A stretch of DNA of 64,000 nt from JAFGCL01 sp964492335 (lineage in GTDB: Bacteria; Chloroflexota; Dehalococcoidia; UBA2247; RBG-13-53-26). Below are positions 1 through 7,685 of the stretch, piece after piece. How positions within the stretch are numbered: position 1 is the stretch's first letter; each line of letters begins with the position of its first letter. The stretch spans positions 1 to 64,000 of the forward strand of contig CAZBJX010000007.1 in assembly GCA_964492335.1 (NCBI GenBank), given 5' to 3'. The position numbers were made by a program, and so were the translations under genes. The notes under the pieces are model-generated. The model was not told the DNA's origin. It saw only the letters and a program-made list of their open reading frames with translations, and searched no databases.

Positions 1-49
1 CCAAGTATACCTGATTATGCGTGCCAACAGGCACTTTTCGGCCGGGTCT

Positions 50-1759
50 CTAGACCTCACCGCTCTTGACCTGCTTCTCCGAGACGTAGTACGGTGAGGG
101 GTACCACCAGCCGCCCGGCTTCAGGCCCAGGTCCTCTATCAGCAGGTGCATCAGGTTGTACGGCTGCGCCATCAGGGCCAGCCCCCCGGGGTACGACGTC
201 TGGCTGACCAGGTAGAGCCTGTCGATGGGGGTGCGGTAACGCCCGCACTCGGGCAGCGGCCTGCTGTCGTACCACTGGTCGTCGCAGACGCGTATCCCTT
301 CCCAGTTGCCGCCCACGAAGCCCATGTTGCGGAAGGATGAGTCCAGCGGCGACATGGCGTACTTGGCCACGATGTTGTCGTCGCCCATGTTGGTGCAGTA
401 CTTGCGGTACATGTTGAGGACCAGGTCCACCATCTCTTCCTTGTGCTTGTTGTAGTTCTCGATGCCGTCCACGAAGTACTCCGGGACCGGCACCGGGAAG
501 AAGTTGTAGATGACGTGGTAGCCTGGCGGGCAGCGCGTCGGGTCATAGATGCTGGCCCGCACGGAGCGCAGCACGAAGCCGTCCTTGTCCCACACCGGGA
601 AGCGGCGCTCCACGTCCACCACGTTGCGGTGCTTGTCCATCTCCTCCATGCTCTCCACCGGGAAGATGACGCCCAGCGAAGGGTACTTGTCCATGAACTC
701 GCCCGCCTTGCCCTTGAAGCGGGGCAGCTCCTTGACCACCAGGTCCAGCTTGAACAGGCTGCCCCCGGAGAGGTCGATGTCCAGCACCTTCTGGTGGAAG
801 CCGGCGTCCAGGTGCTTCTTCGGGACCAGCTTGAGGAAGGTCTCCTTGACGTGCACGTCGCTGATGACGGCCTTGTCCGCCCAGATCACCTTGTTGCCCG
901 GCGGCGCGGATTCGGCCAGCCGGACGCCCTTGGCCTCGCCGTTCTCGATGATGATCTCCTCGACCTTGGAGTTGGTGTAGAACCTGGCCCCGTGGGCCAG
1001 GGCGCAGCGCATGGTGGCGTGGGCGTAGGAGTGCATGCCGCCCAGGAAGACCCCCGAGGCGTACATGATGAGGAAGGTGATGGCGGCCCCCACCATGCCC
1101 AGGCCCTTGGTGATGTGCTCCGGGCCGCTGTCCCAGGCAGCGTCGCAGATGCCCACCTTCTGGGCGTCCTCCTGGCACAGAATGTTGGCGATGTCCCAGG
1201 TGGACATCTGCAGCCAGCTGTCGTCGTACACCTGGCCCAGCAGGGGCACCTTCTTGATGGCCTTCACCCATGGCAGGTCCCTGGGCTCCCGGCTGTAGCC
1301 TTCGGGCAGCGGCGGGGTCCAGTAGATGGACCGCAGCCACTCCCGGCACTCCGGCGACTCCAGGATGTCGTAGATGGCCTCGGTCTGGGCCGCCGCCTCC
1401 TCGCTCCAGGTGAGCATGGCCTCCCGGACCACCTGCTTGTTCCAGCGGCCGCCGGAGGTCACCCGCTGGAAGTCCGAGGACACCGCGCTCCCCCAGAACT
1501 CGCAGGGGACCATCCGCAGGCCGTACTTGTGCAACTCCAGCTGCTCCCAGGCCGGCGAGGCGCCGGCGTAGTTGTAGACGGCGTGCGGCTCGATCCTGAA
1601 CCCGGGGACGGGCTCGATGCTCTCGCAGCCTCCGCCGATCTCCGTCCTGGCCTCGACCACGCAGACCTTGACGCCGCACTTGGCCAGGTACGCGGCGATC
1701 CCCAGCCCGTTGGGGCCGCCGCCCACCACCACCACGTCATAGCGATTCTCTTTGCTCAT
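50..1759 (-). CDS. CrtI/phytoene desaturase-like FAD-dependent oxidoreductase
   Basis: Predicted 569-residue flavoprotein of the phytoene-desaturase/amine-oxidase superfamily. The N-terminus carries the dinucleotide-binding signature VVVVGGGPNGLGIAAYLAKCG, followed about 20 residues later by the acidic end of the second beta strand (VVEA). The C-terminal part has the family-typical ending in which a YLVSQTSYPGG segment closes the FAD site. The ATG at 1759 was chosen because GGGAGGAG sits just upstream, while the longer frame is low-complexity and has no family similarity. Family members act on carotenoids, retinoids or other hydrophobic polyenes, but the substrate cannot be read from sequence. 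It is divergent from the SnoaL/AFOR run across a 700-bp spacer, so a shared role in hydrophobic-substrate metabolism is plausible but inferred. Confidence 0.85.
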   Translation of the reverse strand: MSKENRYDVVVVGGGPNGLGIAAYLAKCGVKVCVVEARTEIGGGCESIEPVPGFRIEPHAVYNYAGASPAWEQLELHKYGLRMVPCEFWGSAVSSDFQRVTSGGRWNKQVVREAMLTWSEEAAAQTEAIYDILESPECREWLRSIYWTPPLPEGYSREPRDLPWVKAIKKVPLLGQVYDDSWLQMSTWDIANILCQEDAQKVGICDAAWDSGPEHITKGLGMVGAAITFLIMYASGVFLGGMHSYAHATMRCALAHGARFYTNSKVEEIIIENGEAKGVRLAESAPPGNKVIWADKAVISDVHVKETFLKLVPKKHLDAGFHQKVLDIDLSGGSLFKLDLVVKELPRFKGKAGEFMDKYPSLGVIFPVESMEEMDKHRNVVDVERRFPVWDKDGFVLRSVRASIYDPTRCPPGYHVIYNFFPVPVPEYFVDGIENYNKHKEEMVDLVLNMYRKYCTNMGDDNIVAKYAMSPLDSSFRNMGFVGGNWEGIRVCDDQWYDSRPLPECGRYRTPIDRLYLVSQTSYPGGLALMAQPYNLMHLLIEDLGLKPGGWWYPSPYYVSEKQVKSGEV

Positions 1760-2185
1760 GCCTTTCTCCTCCCTTGCGGACAACTTGTCAGGCCTGTTCC
1801 GGCTGCCGGGCCGCCGGCAGGGCGGGCAGCCGGGGAGATGCCTGGTGAGGGGTGCGCATACCAGCCCGGATGGCGCGATGGCCATGGGTTGACGGTACGG
1901 CGGCACCCTGCGCGCCCAAACGCGCAGAGTGCGAAAGCAGTGTTCCCCCCCTTGTATATCGACGGTACCGGCTGCTGAACACCGCAATCATACCCGAACG
2001 GGCACCCCGGGGCGCTGTACGGAGATACGGACGCCCCACTGGACGGAAGGCCGGTTTTCCGCGGCTCCCTTCCGGGGCCCGGGGGCCGGGGGAGGCCCGG
2101 GCGGCGCGCGCCTCCCCCCGCGGCGCCACCGGTGGGGGCGAGGGGATGGGCCGGCCACTGTACATTGGTCCTGTGTCCTGTTGAT

Positions 2186-2196
2186 TTGAGTCTCAA
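2186..2196. promoter_or_regulatory. small perfect inverted repeat TTGAG-T-CTCAA
   Basis: An 11-bp perfect dyad lies about 90 bp upstream of the candidate promoter of the SnoaL gene. It is short enough to occur by chance. It is listed as a possible regulator half of a site pair with the repeat at 2276-2288. Confidence 0.2.
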
Positions 2197-2275
2197 CTTC
2201 CACTGCCCGGGGGCGGAACAGGGGGGCCGGACCGGGCGCGGGAAGGCGCGGCAGATTGCCGGCCGGCGCATGAGG

Positions 2276-2307
2276 GGTTTGACAAACCGGGGAGGTGACA
2301 ATATGCT
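2276..2307 (+). promoter_or_regulatory. sigma70-type promoter with overlapping dyad
   Basis: TTGACA at 2279-2284 is followed after exactly 17 bp by TATGCT at 2302-2307. The -35 lies inside the perfect inverted repeat GGTTTG-A-CAAACC (2276-2288), a layout typical of repressor-controlled promoters. It would drive the SnoaL-AFOR-lipocalin-kinase run, with a leader of about 145 nt. Confidence 0.5.
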
Positions 2308-2460
2308 TGCCGCGGGGGTGGGTACTGATGATCGCATATGCCTTGGGGGCGGGCCGGTGGGCGTTGCGTCCGTGTTCTCCGTCTGCTGCCCGATTCCTCT
2401 CTCCGGCCCCCCGCGGAACTGCCACGCCGGAAGAAGTCACCAGAGGAGGGTCTGTCGGTT

Positions 2461-2970
2461 ATGGGACTGGAGGATCTGGAAGCCAGGGTCAGGGTCCTGG
2501 AGGACATCGAGGCCATCAAGAAGCTCAAGGCCACCTACTGCTACCTGTGCGACGCCGGGCTCACCAAAGACGAGGTCCGGGAGGAGCTGGTGTCGCATTT
2601 CACCAGGGACGCCAGAGTCGACTTCGGCCTGGGGCCGGCCTCGCAGTTCCAGGGCACTGAGGGGCTGCATACCTTCTTCGGCACAGTGGTGGCCATGGGC
2701 GTCTCTTTCTGCATGCACATGGTGCACAACCCCATCATCGAGGTCAAGGGGGACCGGGCCACGGGCCGCTGGTACTACGAGGCGCCCACCACGGACTCCT
2801 CCACCGGGAAAGCGCAGTGGATGGCGGGGACCTACTTCGAGGAGTACGTCAGGGAGGACGGGGAATGGAAGTTCTCCTACATCGCGACCAGGTGGAAGTA
2901 CGTGACCCCCTATGACGAGGGCTGGGCCCGGAACCCGGGCGATCTGATGAAGATGGTGCCCCAGGAATAG
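2461..2970 (+). CDS. SnoaL-like / NTF2-fold protein
   Basis: A 169-residue protein beginning MGLEDLEARVRVLEDIEAIK, which is the usual opening of SnoaL_4 proteins: a helical start, then IxxLKxxYCYLCD. Alternating hydrophobic strands follow (VHNPIIEVKGDRATGRWYYE and DGEWKFSYIATRWKY). NTF2-fold members act as small cyclases, dehydratases or isomerases on polycyclic or aromatic compounds, or only bind ligands. The ATG at 2461 is preceded by AGAGGAGGG with about 10 nt spacing. It is the first gene of a co-directional run that continues 49 bp later with AFOR, so it may act on the same substrate. Catalytic residues cannot be assigned. Confidence 0.75.
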   Translation: MGLEDLEARVRVLEDIEAIKKLKATYCYLCDAGLTKDEVREELVSHFTRDARVDFGLGPASQFQGTEGLHTFFGTVVAMGVSFCMHMVHNPIIEVKGDRATGRWYYEAPTTDSSTGKAQWMAGTYFEEYVREDGEWKFSYIATRWKYVTPYDEGWARNPGDLMKMVPQE

Positions 2971-3019
2971 GGAGCGCGGGGACTTGCGGCGACTGCCTGG
3001 TCAGTCTTAAGGAGGGGCA

Positions 3020-4975
3020 ATGGCAACCTGCGGATACGCCGGCCGGATCCTGCGGGCCGACCTGTCGTCACGGCGGGCATCCACCGTCCCCACGGAGGAA
3101 TACGCCGGCCGGTTTCTGGGCGGCAGGGGGATAGCGGCCCGGATCTACTGGGATGAGGTGCCCCCCGGGGCGGGCCCCTTCGATGCGGCGAACCGGCTGG
3201 TGTTCATCACCGGGCCGCTGTGCGGGGTCCCGGCCGTCAGCGGATCACGCTGGGAGGTGTGCGGGAAGGGGCCTCAGTCCCCGCCGCGTTTCTCCCATGC
3301 CAACCTGGGTGGCCGCTGGGGGGCCGCCCTCAAGTTCGCGGGCTACGACGGCGTCATCGTGCAGGGCATCTCCGAGAAGCCGGTCTACCTCTTCGTGCAC
3401 GATGATACGGCCGAGTTCCGGGATGCCTCCGGCATCTGGGGCATGCACGCCCTGCAGGCCGCGGAAGCCCTGAAGAGCGAGCTGGGCAGCCAGGCCAGGG
3501 TGACGGCCATCGGCCCGGCGGCCGAGAACCGGGTGGTCACGGCCACCTTCCTGGCGGACAACTACACCATCGGCTCGGGCGGTTTGGGGGCAGTGATGGG
3601 AGCCAAGAACCTGAAGGCGGTGGTGGTCCTGGAGGGCCGCCAGCCGGTGAGGATCGCCCGCCCCGACGAGCTGCGCGAGGTGACCGAGCACTACCGCGGT
3701 CTGAACAGGGCCTTCCCCACCGACGGCTGGGAGTACCTCAGCCGCTGGTCCCGGGACCCCACCCTGGAGCCCAGGCTGATGCCCGGCCCGGAAATGAAGG
3801 AGGAGACCTGCTACGGGTGCCTGGGCCGTTGCGCCCGGAAGACCTACGTATCGAGCGACGGGCGGAAAGGGAAGTTCATCTGCCACGCCGCCTTCTTCTA
3901 CCAGCCGTGGGCGGACAGGTACTACGGGGACTGGAACGATGCGGCCTTCGAAGCCACCTGGCTCTGCGATACCTACGGCCTGGACGCCGTGGCCCTGGAC
4001 CTCATGATCGACTGGCTCCACCTCTGTCACCAGGCCGGCATTCTGAGCGACGAGAGCACCGGCCTCCCCATATCGAAGCTGGGCAGCGCGGAGTTCATCC
4101 GGACGCTGGTCCGCAGGATCGCCTTCCGGGAGGGATTCGGCGATCTCCTGGCCCAGGGGATACACCGGGCGGCGGAGGCGATTGGCCCGGCGGCCGTGGA
4201 GCAGGTGGGTCTGGCCGGGCACCTGGCCGAGCCCGGCTACTACCCCTACGGGCCGAGGCTCTACAACACCAACGCCCTGCTATACGCCATGGAGCCCAGG
4301 ATGCCCATTCAGCAGCTCCACGAGGTCGGCCTGCTCATGGCCAAGTGGTCGGCCGGCACCCGGGGGCTGACCAGCATCAGCTCGGAGGTGGTCCGGACGG
4401 TGGCCCGGAAGTTCTGGGGCGGGGAGGCGGCCGGCGATTTCACCACCTGGGAGGGGAAGGCCCTGGCCGTCAAGATGATCCAGGAGCGGCAGTACGTGGA
4501 GGCCAGCCTCATCCTGTGCAATTTCCTCTGGCCCATTACCGACTGCGAGGTCTCGCCTGACAAGGCGGGCGATCCCGGCCTGGAGAGCCGGATCCTGGCG
4601 GCCGTGCTGGGGAACGGCGCGAGCGAGCACGATCTCTACCGGGTGGCCGAGAGGATCTTCAATCAGCAGAGGGCCATCCTGGTCCGGGAAGGGCACCGCG
4701 GCCGGGAGTTCGATGCCCTGGCGGGCCACTTCTTCAACCAGCCGCTCAAATACGACCAGGCCAACGCCGAGTGCCTGGTCCCGGGCAAGGACGGGCAGGC
4801 CGTCTCACGGCGGGGGGCGGTGGTGGACCGGGACGCGTTCGAGAAGACGAAGGACGAGTATTACGCCCTGCGGGGATGGGACGTGGCCACCGGCCTGCAG
4901 ACCAGGGACTCCCTGGAGAAGGTGGGCCTTCCGGACGTGGCGCTGGACCTCGAGCGCCGGGGGTTGCTCGGCTAG
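3020..4975 (+). CDS. aldehyde ferredoxin oxidoreductase (tungstopterin enzyme)
   Basis: A 651-residue AFOR family enzyme, which oxidises aldehydes to acids (or the reverse) with ferredoxin. The N-terminal domain starts GYAGRILRADLSS and has the GGRGIAARIYWDE and MGAKNLKAVVV pterin-contact segments. The [4Fe-4S] ligands C264, C267 and C271 (CxxCxxxC) are present, and C500 in ILCNFLW matches the fourth ligand. The ATG at 3020 follows AAGGAGGGG. The neighbours are an NTF2-fold protein and a lipocalin-like unknown. No dedicated ferredoxin subunit is adjacent, unlike the second AFOR at 41837. The C-terminus is unusual: the last codons, encoding ALDLERRGLLG, are repeated in near-identical form just after the stop in another frame. 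Confidence 0.9.
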   Translation: MATCGYAGRILRADLSSRRASTVPTEEYAGRFLGGRGIAARIYWDEVPPGAGPFDAANRLVFITGPLCGVPAVSGSRWEVCGKGPQSPPRFSHANLGGRWGAALKFAGYDGVIVQGISEKPVYLFVHDDTAEFRDASGIWGMHALQAAEALKSELGSQARVTAIGPAAENRVVTATFLADNYTIGSGGLGAVMGAKNLKAVVVLEGRQPVRIARPDELREVTEHYRGLNRAFPTDGWEYLSRWSRDPTLEPRLMPGPEMKEETCYGCLGRCARKTYVSSDGRKGKFICHAAFFYQPWADRYYGDWNDAAFEATWLCDTYGLDAVALDLMIDWLHLCHQAGILSDESTGLPISKLGSAEFIRTLVRRIAFREGFGDLLAQGIHRAAEAIGPAAVEQVGLAGHLAEPGYYPYGPRLYNTNALLYAMEPRMPIQQLHEVGLLMAKWSAGTRGLTSISSEVVRTVARKFWGGEAAGDFTTWEGKALAVKMIQERQYVEASLILCNFLWPITDCEVSPDKAGDPGLESRILAAVLGNGASEHDLYRVAERIFNQQRAILVREGHRGREFDALAGHFFNQPLKYDQANAECLVPGKDGQAVSRRGAVVDRDAFEKTKDEYYALRGWDVATGLQTRDSLEKVGLPDVALDLERRGLLG

Positions 4976-5008
4976 CGGCGCTGGACCTGGAGCGCCGGGG
5001 GCTGGTCG
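4940..5008 (+). repeat. imperfect tandem duplication across the AFOR stop codon
   Basis: About 31 bp beginning GCGCTGGACCT at 4940 recur at 4978, an offset of 38 bp, with very few mismatches. The first copy ends the AFOR frame (ALDLERRGLLG then stop). The second copy encodes ALDLERRGLVANCVGR in the +1 frame. It overlaps the region that supplies the ribosome binding site of the next gene. Confidence 0.8.
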
Positions 5009-5031
5009 CGAACTGCGTGGGGAGGTGAAGG

Positions 5032-6162
5032 ATGATCACCAGCTATGACGAGATGTTCTGCCACCAGGCGGTGTCCACCTTCGACCAGCCGGGCACCAGC
5101 GCCCGCGAGTGGACGGAGCGGGCCTGGATGCAGGTCCATGACATGGCCGGGACGGCCCACCTGGCCGCCAGCTTCGGCTACTACCCCAACCGTAACGTCA
5201 TGGATGCCTTCGTGGCCTTCGCCATCCAGGGCCGGACGGAGCACGTGGTCAGGGCCTCCCGCGAGCTTCGGCCGGAGATCGACGTCTTCCGGGTGGGTCC
5301 CTTCTCCTACGACATCGTTGAGCCCCTGCGGGCCATCCGGTACCGGCTGGATGACAACCAGTACGGCCTGAGCTACGACATCACGCTGGAGGGGGTGAGC
5401 CCCCTGGTGGAGGAGGACCCGGCCCAGTACCAGGTGAGCCGGGGCCGGGTGAAGGAGCACATCAAGCGCATGGTGCAGGCCATCAGGCCCGCCGGCTGGA
5501 TCAGGTGCGAAGGCCGCACGTTCCGCCTGGACGGGGATGGATGGGCGGGCGAGAGGGACCGCTCCTGGGGCGTCAGGCTGGCCGGGGCGGACTTCATCGA
5601 GACCGGGGTCCAGGCCCCGGAGCTGCCGGCGGGGATGCTCTTCAACTTCGCCCTGATGCAGTTTGAGAATTGGGGGGCCACCTACCACATCCGGGAGATC
5701 TGGGATGACCGGGGTGGCTTCCTCAACCGCTGGCACTTCGGCGGCGGGCTCTTCTATCCCTACGGCACCAACAGGGAGCCGCTGAAGATCGTCAGCCTGG
5801 ACCACAACTACCGCTTCCGAGACGACATCCCGGAGCAGCCGCGGCGCTTCGCCGGCGGGGACGTCAGCTTCACGGCTATCGACGGCACCCGGAAGGAGGT
5901 CTCGATCCGCCCCGTCACCATCTGCTACCAGGCGCCGGCCGGCTACGGCGGTCTGTACCAGGGCTTCATTCACGGCAAGTGGATGGGCCAGATGTGGATG
6001 GACGGCCACCGGTTCGACCTGAACAACCCGGAGACCATGAAGGAGATCTGGGGGTACTGCGACTACGGCTCCGAGTTCCGCTGCGGCGGCGACACCGGCC
6101 ACGGGACCGTGGAGCTGATGGTGGTGGGCAAGTACCCCAAATACGGCTACCAGGGCTACTAG
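5032..6162 (+). CDS. conserved hypothetical protein, lipocalin-like beta-rich
   Basis: A 376-residue protein with no signal peptide and no membrane segment. It is rich in aromatic residues and beta-strand-like segments. Distinct elements are RAIRYRLDDNQYGLSYDITLEG near residue 100, GRVKEHIKRMVQAIRPAGWI near 140, and a Tyr/Gly-rich end (KYPKYGYQGY). The layout resembles AttH/CrtC-type double-lipocalin proteins that act on isoprenoids or other hydrophobic molecules, but I do not recognise the family with certainty. The ATG at 5032 follows GGGGAGGTG. It lies 57 bp after AFOR and 14 bp before the kinase-SCP2 gene, so it is almost certainly co-transcribed. No catalytic residues can be named. Confidence 0.7.
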   Translation: MITSYDEMFCHQAVSTFDQPGTSAREWTERAWMQVHDMAGTAHLAASFGYYPNRNVMDAFVAFAIQGRTEHVVRASRELRPEIDVFRVGPFSYDIVEPLRAIRYRLDDNQYGLSYDITLEGVSPLVEEDPAQYQVSRGRVKEHIKRMVQAIRPAGWIRCEGRTFRLDGDGWAGERDRSWGVRLAGADFIETGVQAPELPAGMLFNFALMQFENWGATYHIREIWDDRGGFLNRWHFGGGLFYPYGTNREPLKIVSLDHNYRFRDDIPEQPRRFAGGDVSFTAIDGTRKEVSIRPVTICYQAPAGYGGLYQGFIHGKWMGQMWMDGHRFDLNNPETMKEIWGYCDYGSEFRCGGDTGHGTVELMVVGKYPKYGYQGY

Positions 6163-6176
6163 GCAGGAGGTGCAGC

Positions 6177-7553
6177 ATGCTCTCGCGCCAGGTCGAGCTT
6201 TCCGAGCTGCAGCCGAAGCTCCTGGAATGGATCCGGGGCAAGATGCCACGGGCCAGCAACCTGGCCATCTCCGGGCTGGAGAGATCGGGGGCCGGCATCT
6301 CCAACGAGACCTTCCTCTTCGATCTGAGCTGGATGGAGGAGGGAAAGGCGGGATCGGAGAGGATGGTGCTGCGCTGCGCCCCCCGATCGTCGCCGGTCTA
6401 CCCCGACTATGACCTCAGCCTCCAGTTCCGGGTGATGAAGGCGCTGCGCCCCGCCGGACTCCCCGTGCCCCGGGTCCACTGGCTGGAGATGGACGAGCAG
6501 GTGCTGGGCACCGCCTTCTATGTCATGGGCCGGATCGAGGGGGTGGTCCCGCCGGAGTTCCCGCCGTATCACTCCTTCGGCGTCTACTTCGATTCCACGC
6601 CTCAGAAGCGGGCCCGGATGTGGTGGTCGGCTATCGAGGCCATGAGCCGGGTGCACCAGGCCGACTGGAGGAAGCTGGGGCTGTCCTTCCTGGGCGTGCC
6701 CGGCGGCGGCGCCGGCCCCCTGGACCGGCAGCTGGACTACTTCGAAAGATACCTGCGCTGGGCCAAGGACTCCCCGGATGAACGCCAGCCGGTCCTGGAG
6801 ACCGCCCTCGCGTGGCTGCGGGAGAACCGCTACCGGCCCGCGAGGGTGACCCTGTGCTGGGGGGATGCCCGCATGCCCAACACCATGTTCAGCCCGGACG
6901 GCGATGTGGTGGCGCTCTTCGACTGGGAGATGGCCTTCCTGGGAGACCCCCAGGCTGACCTGGCCTTCTTCCTGCTGCTCGACTGGGTGGACAGCGAAGG
7001 CTACGGCATTCCGCGGCTGGAGGGGGCGCCGGGCCGGGAGGAGACGGTGCGGCGCTATGAGGACCTGACGGGATGGAAGGTGGACCAGCTCCACTACAAC
7101 GAGGTCTTCGCCGTCTTCCGGGCCGGCATCGTCATGATGAAGGTGCTGAAGAACTTCAAGAAGCTGGGGGTGGCCATGGACCAGGCGGACGCCGAATCCA
7201 ACAACCCCTGCACGCAGCGGCTGGCCAGCCTGCTGGGCCTGGCGGCGCCGGGCGCTCCCGCCAGGCAGGCGGTGAGGGTGGATGAGGTCACCGCCGTGGT
7301 GCAGTTCCACCTGACAGGCGAGGGCGGCGGCCACTGGTACGCGGTCTGCCAGAAGGGCGCGGCGACGCGCCACGAAGGGACCGCCGACAACCCCAACTGC
7401 ACCCTCACGGCGTCCGCGGCGGACTGGGCCGCCATACAGCGGGGCGAGCTGGACCGCTTCAACGCCTGGACCGGCGGCAAGCTGAAGATCGACGGCGACA
7501 TGACCCTTATGCTGCAACTGGAGGAAGCTATCTCCAAGATGGGGAAGCAGTGA
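6177..7553 (+). CDS. aminoglycoside-phosphotransferase-family kinase fused to SCP2 domain
   Basis: A 458-residue protein. Residues about 20-340 form an APH/choline-kinase fold of the ACAD10/11-like type. The catalytic loop is CWGDARMPNTMF, with Asp and Asn present and the usual His of HGD replaced by Trp, and the metal-binding segment is LFDWEMAFLGDPQADLAFF. Residues about 355-458 resemble an SCP2 sterol/acyl-CoA-binding domain (VTAVVQFHLTGEGGGHWYAV, GELDRFNAWTGGKLKIDGD). Family members phosphorylate hydroxy-acyl-CoAs or other small molecules; the fusion suggests a hydrophobic substrate held by the SCP2 part. The ATG at 6177 has GCAGGAGGTG upstream. It follows the lipocalin-like gene by 14 bp. 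The substrate is unknown. Confidence 0.8.
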   Translation: MLSRQVELSELQPKLLEWIRGKMPRASNLAISGLERSGAGISNETFLFDLSWMEEGKAGSERMVLRCAPRSSPVYPDYDLSLQFRVMKALRPAGLPVPRVHWLEMDEQVLGTAFYVMGRIEGVVPPEFPPYHSFGVYFDSTPQKRARMWWSAIEAMSRVHQADWRKLGLSFLGVPGGGAGPLDRQLDYFERYLRWAKDSPDERQPVLETALAWLRENRYRPARVTLCWGDARMPNTMFSPDGDVVALFDWEMAFLGDPQADLAFFLLLDWVDSEGYGIPRLEGAPGREETVRRYEDLTGWKVDQLHYNEVFAVFRAGIVMMKVLKNFKKLGVAMDQADAESNNPCTQRLASLLGLAAPGAPARQAVRVDEVTAVVQFHLTGEGGGHWYAVCQKGAATRHEGTADNPNCTLTASAADWAAIQRGELDRFNAWTGGKLKIDGDMTLMLQLEEAISKMGKQ

Positions 7554-7646
7554 CGCCTCTCTTCGGCAGGTCGAGGCGGCCGGCGCCTACCGCGGCGCCT
7601 GCATCATGAACAAACATGTCACCATAGCGGCGGTGGGGCCGGCGGC

Positions 7647-7675
7647 TGTTCGCCGGCGCGGGGCTCTGCTATACT
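7647..7675 (+). promoter_or_regulatory. candidate promoter with near-leaderless start
   Basis: TATACT at 7670-7675 is a good -10 with only a weak -35 (TGTTCG near 7647). Transcription would begin about 7682, only 3-5 nt before the GTG at 7686, and no ribosome binding site is present. A leaderless or nearly leaderless mRNA is therefore likely. Confidence 0.45.
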
Positions 7676-7685
7676 CGCATTTACA

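Larger units (their letters stand above)
1760..2460. other. 700-bp GC-rich divergent intergenic region
   Basis: No convincing gene is seen. Open frames here have no family similarity and run through very GC-rich low-complexity sequence around 2060-2150. The right half holds a promoter and two short perfect inverted repeats that are annotated separately. The left half should contain the promoter of the CrtI-like gene, but no strong match to a sigma70 site was found there. Confidence 0.6.

Noticed and set aside
443..1978. Long plus-strand frame (511 codons) opposite the CrtI-like gene
   Set aside because: It mirrors the codon structure of the real minus-strand gene and is rich in His/Val/Leu/Gly/Arg without any family motif; a GC-rich shadow frame.
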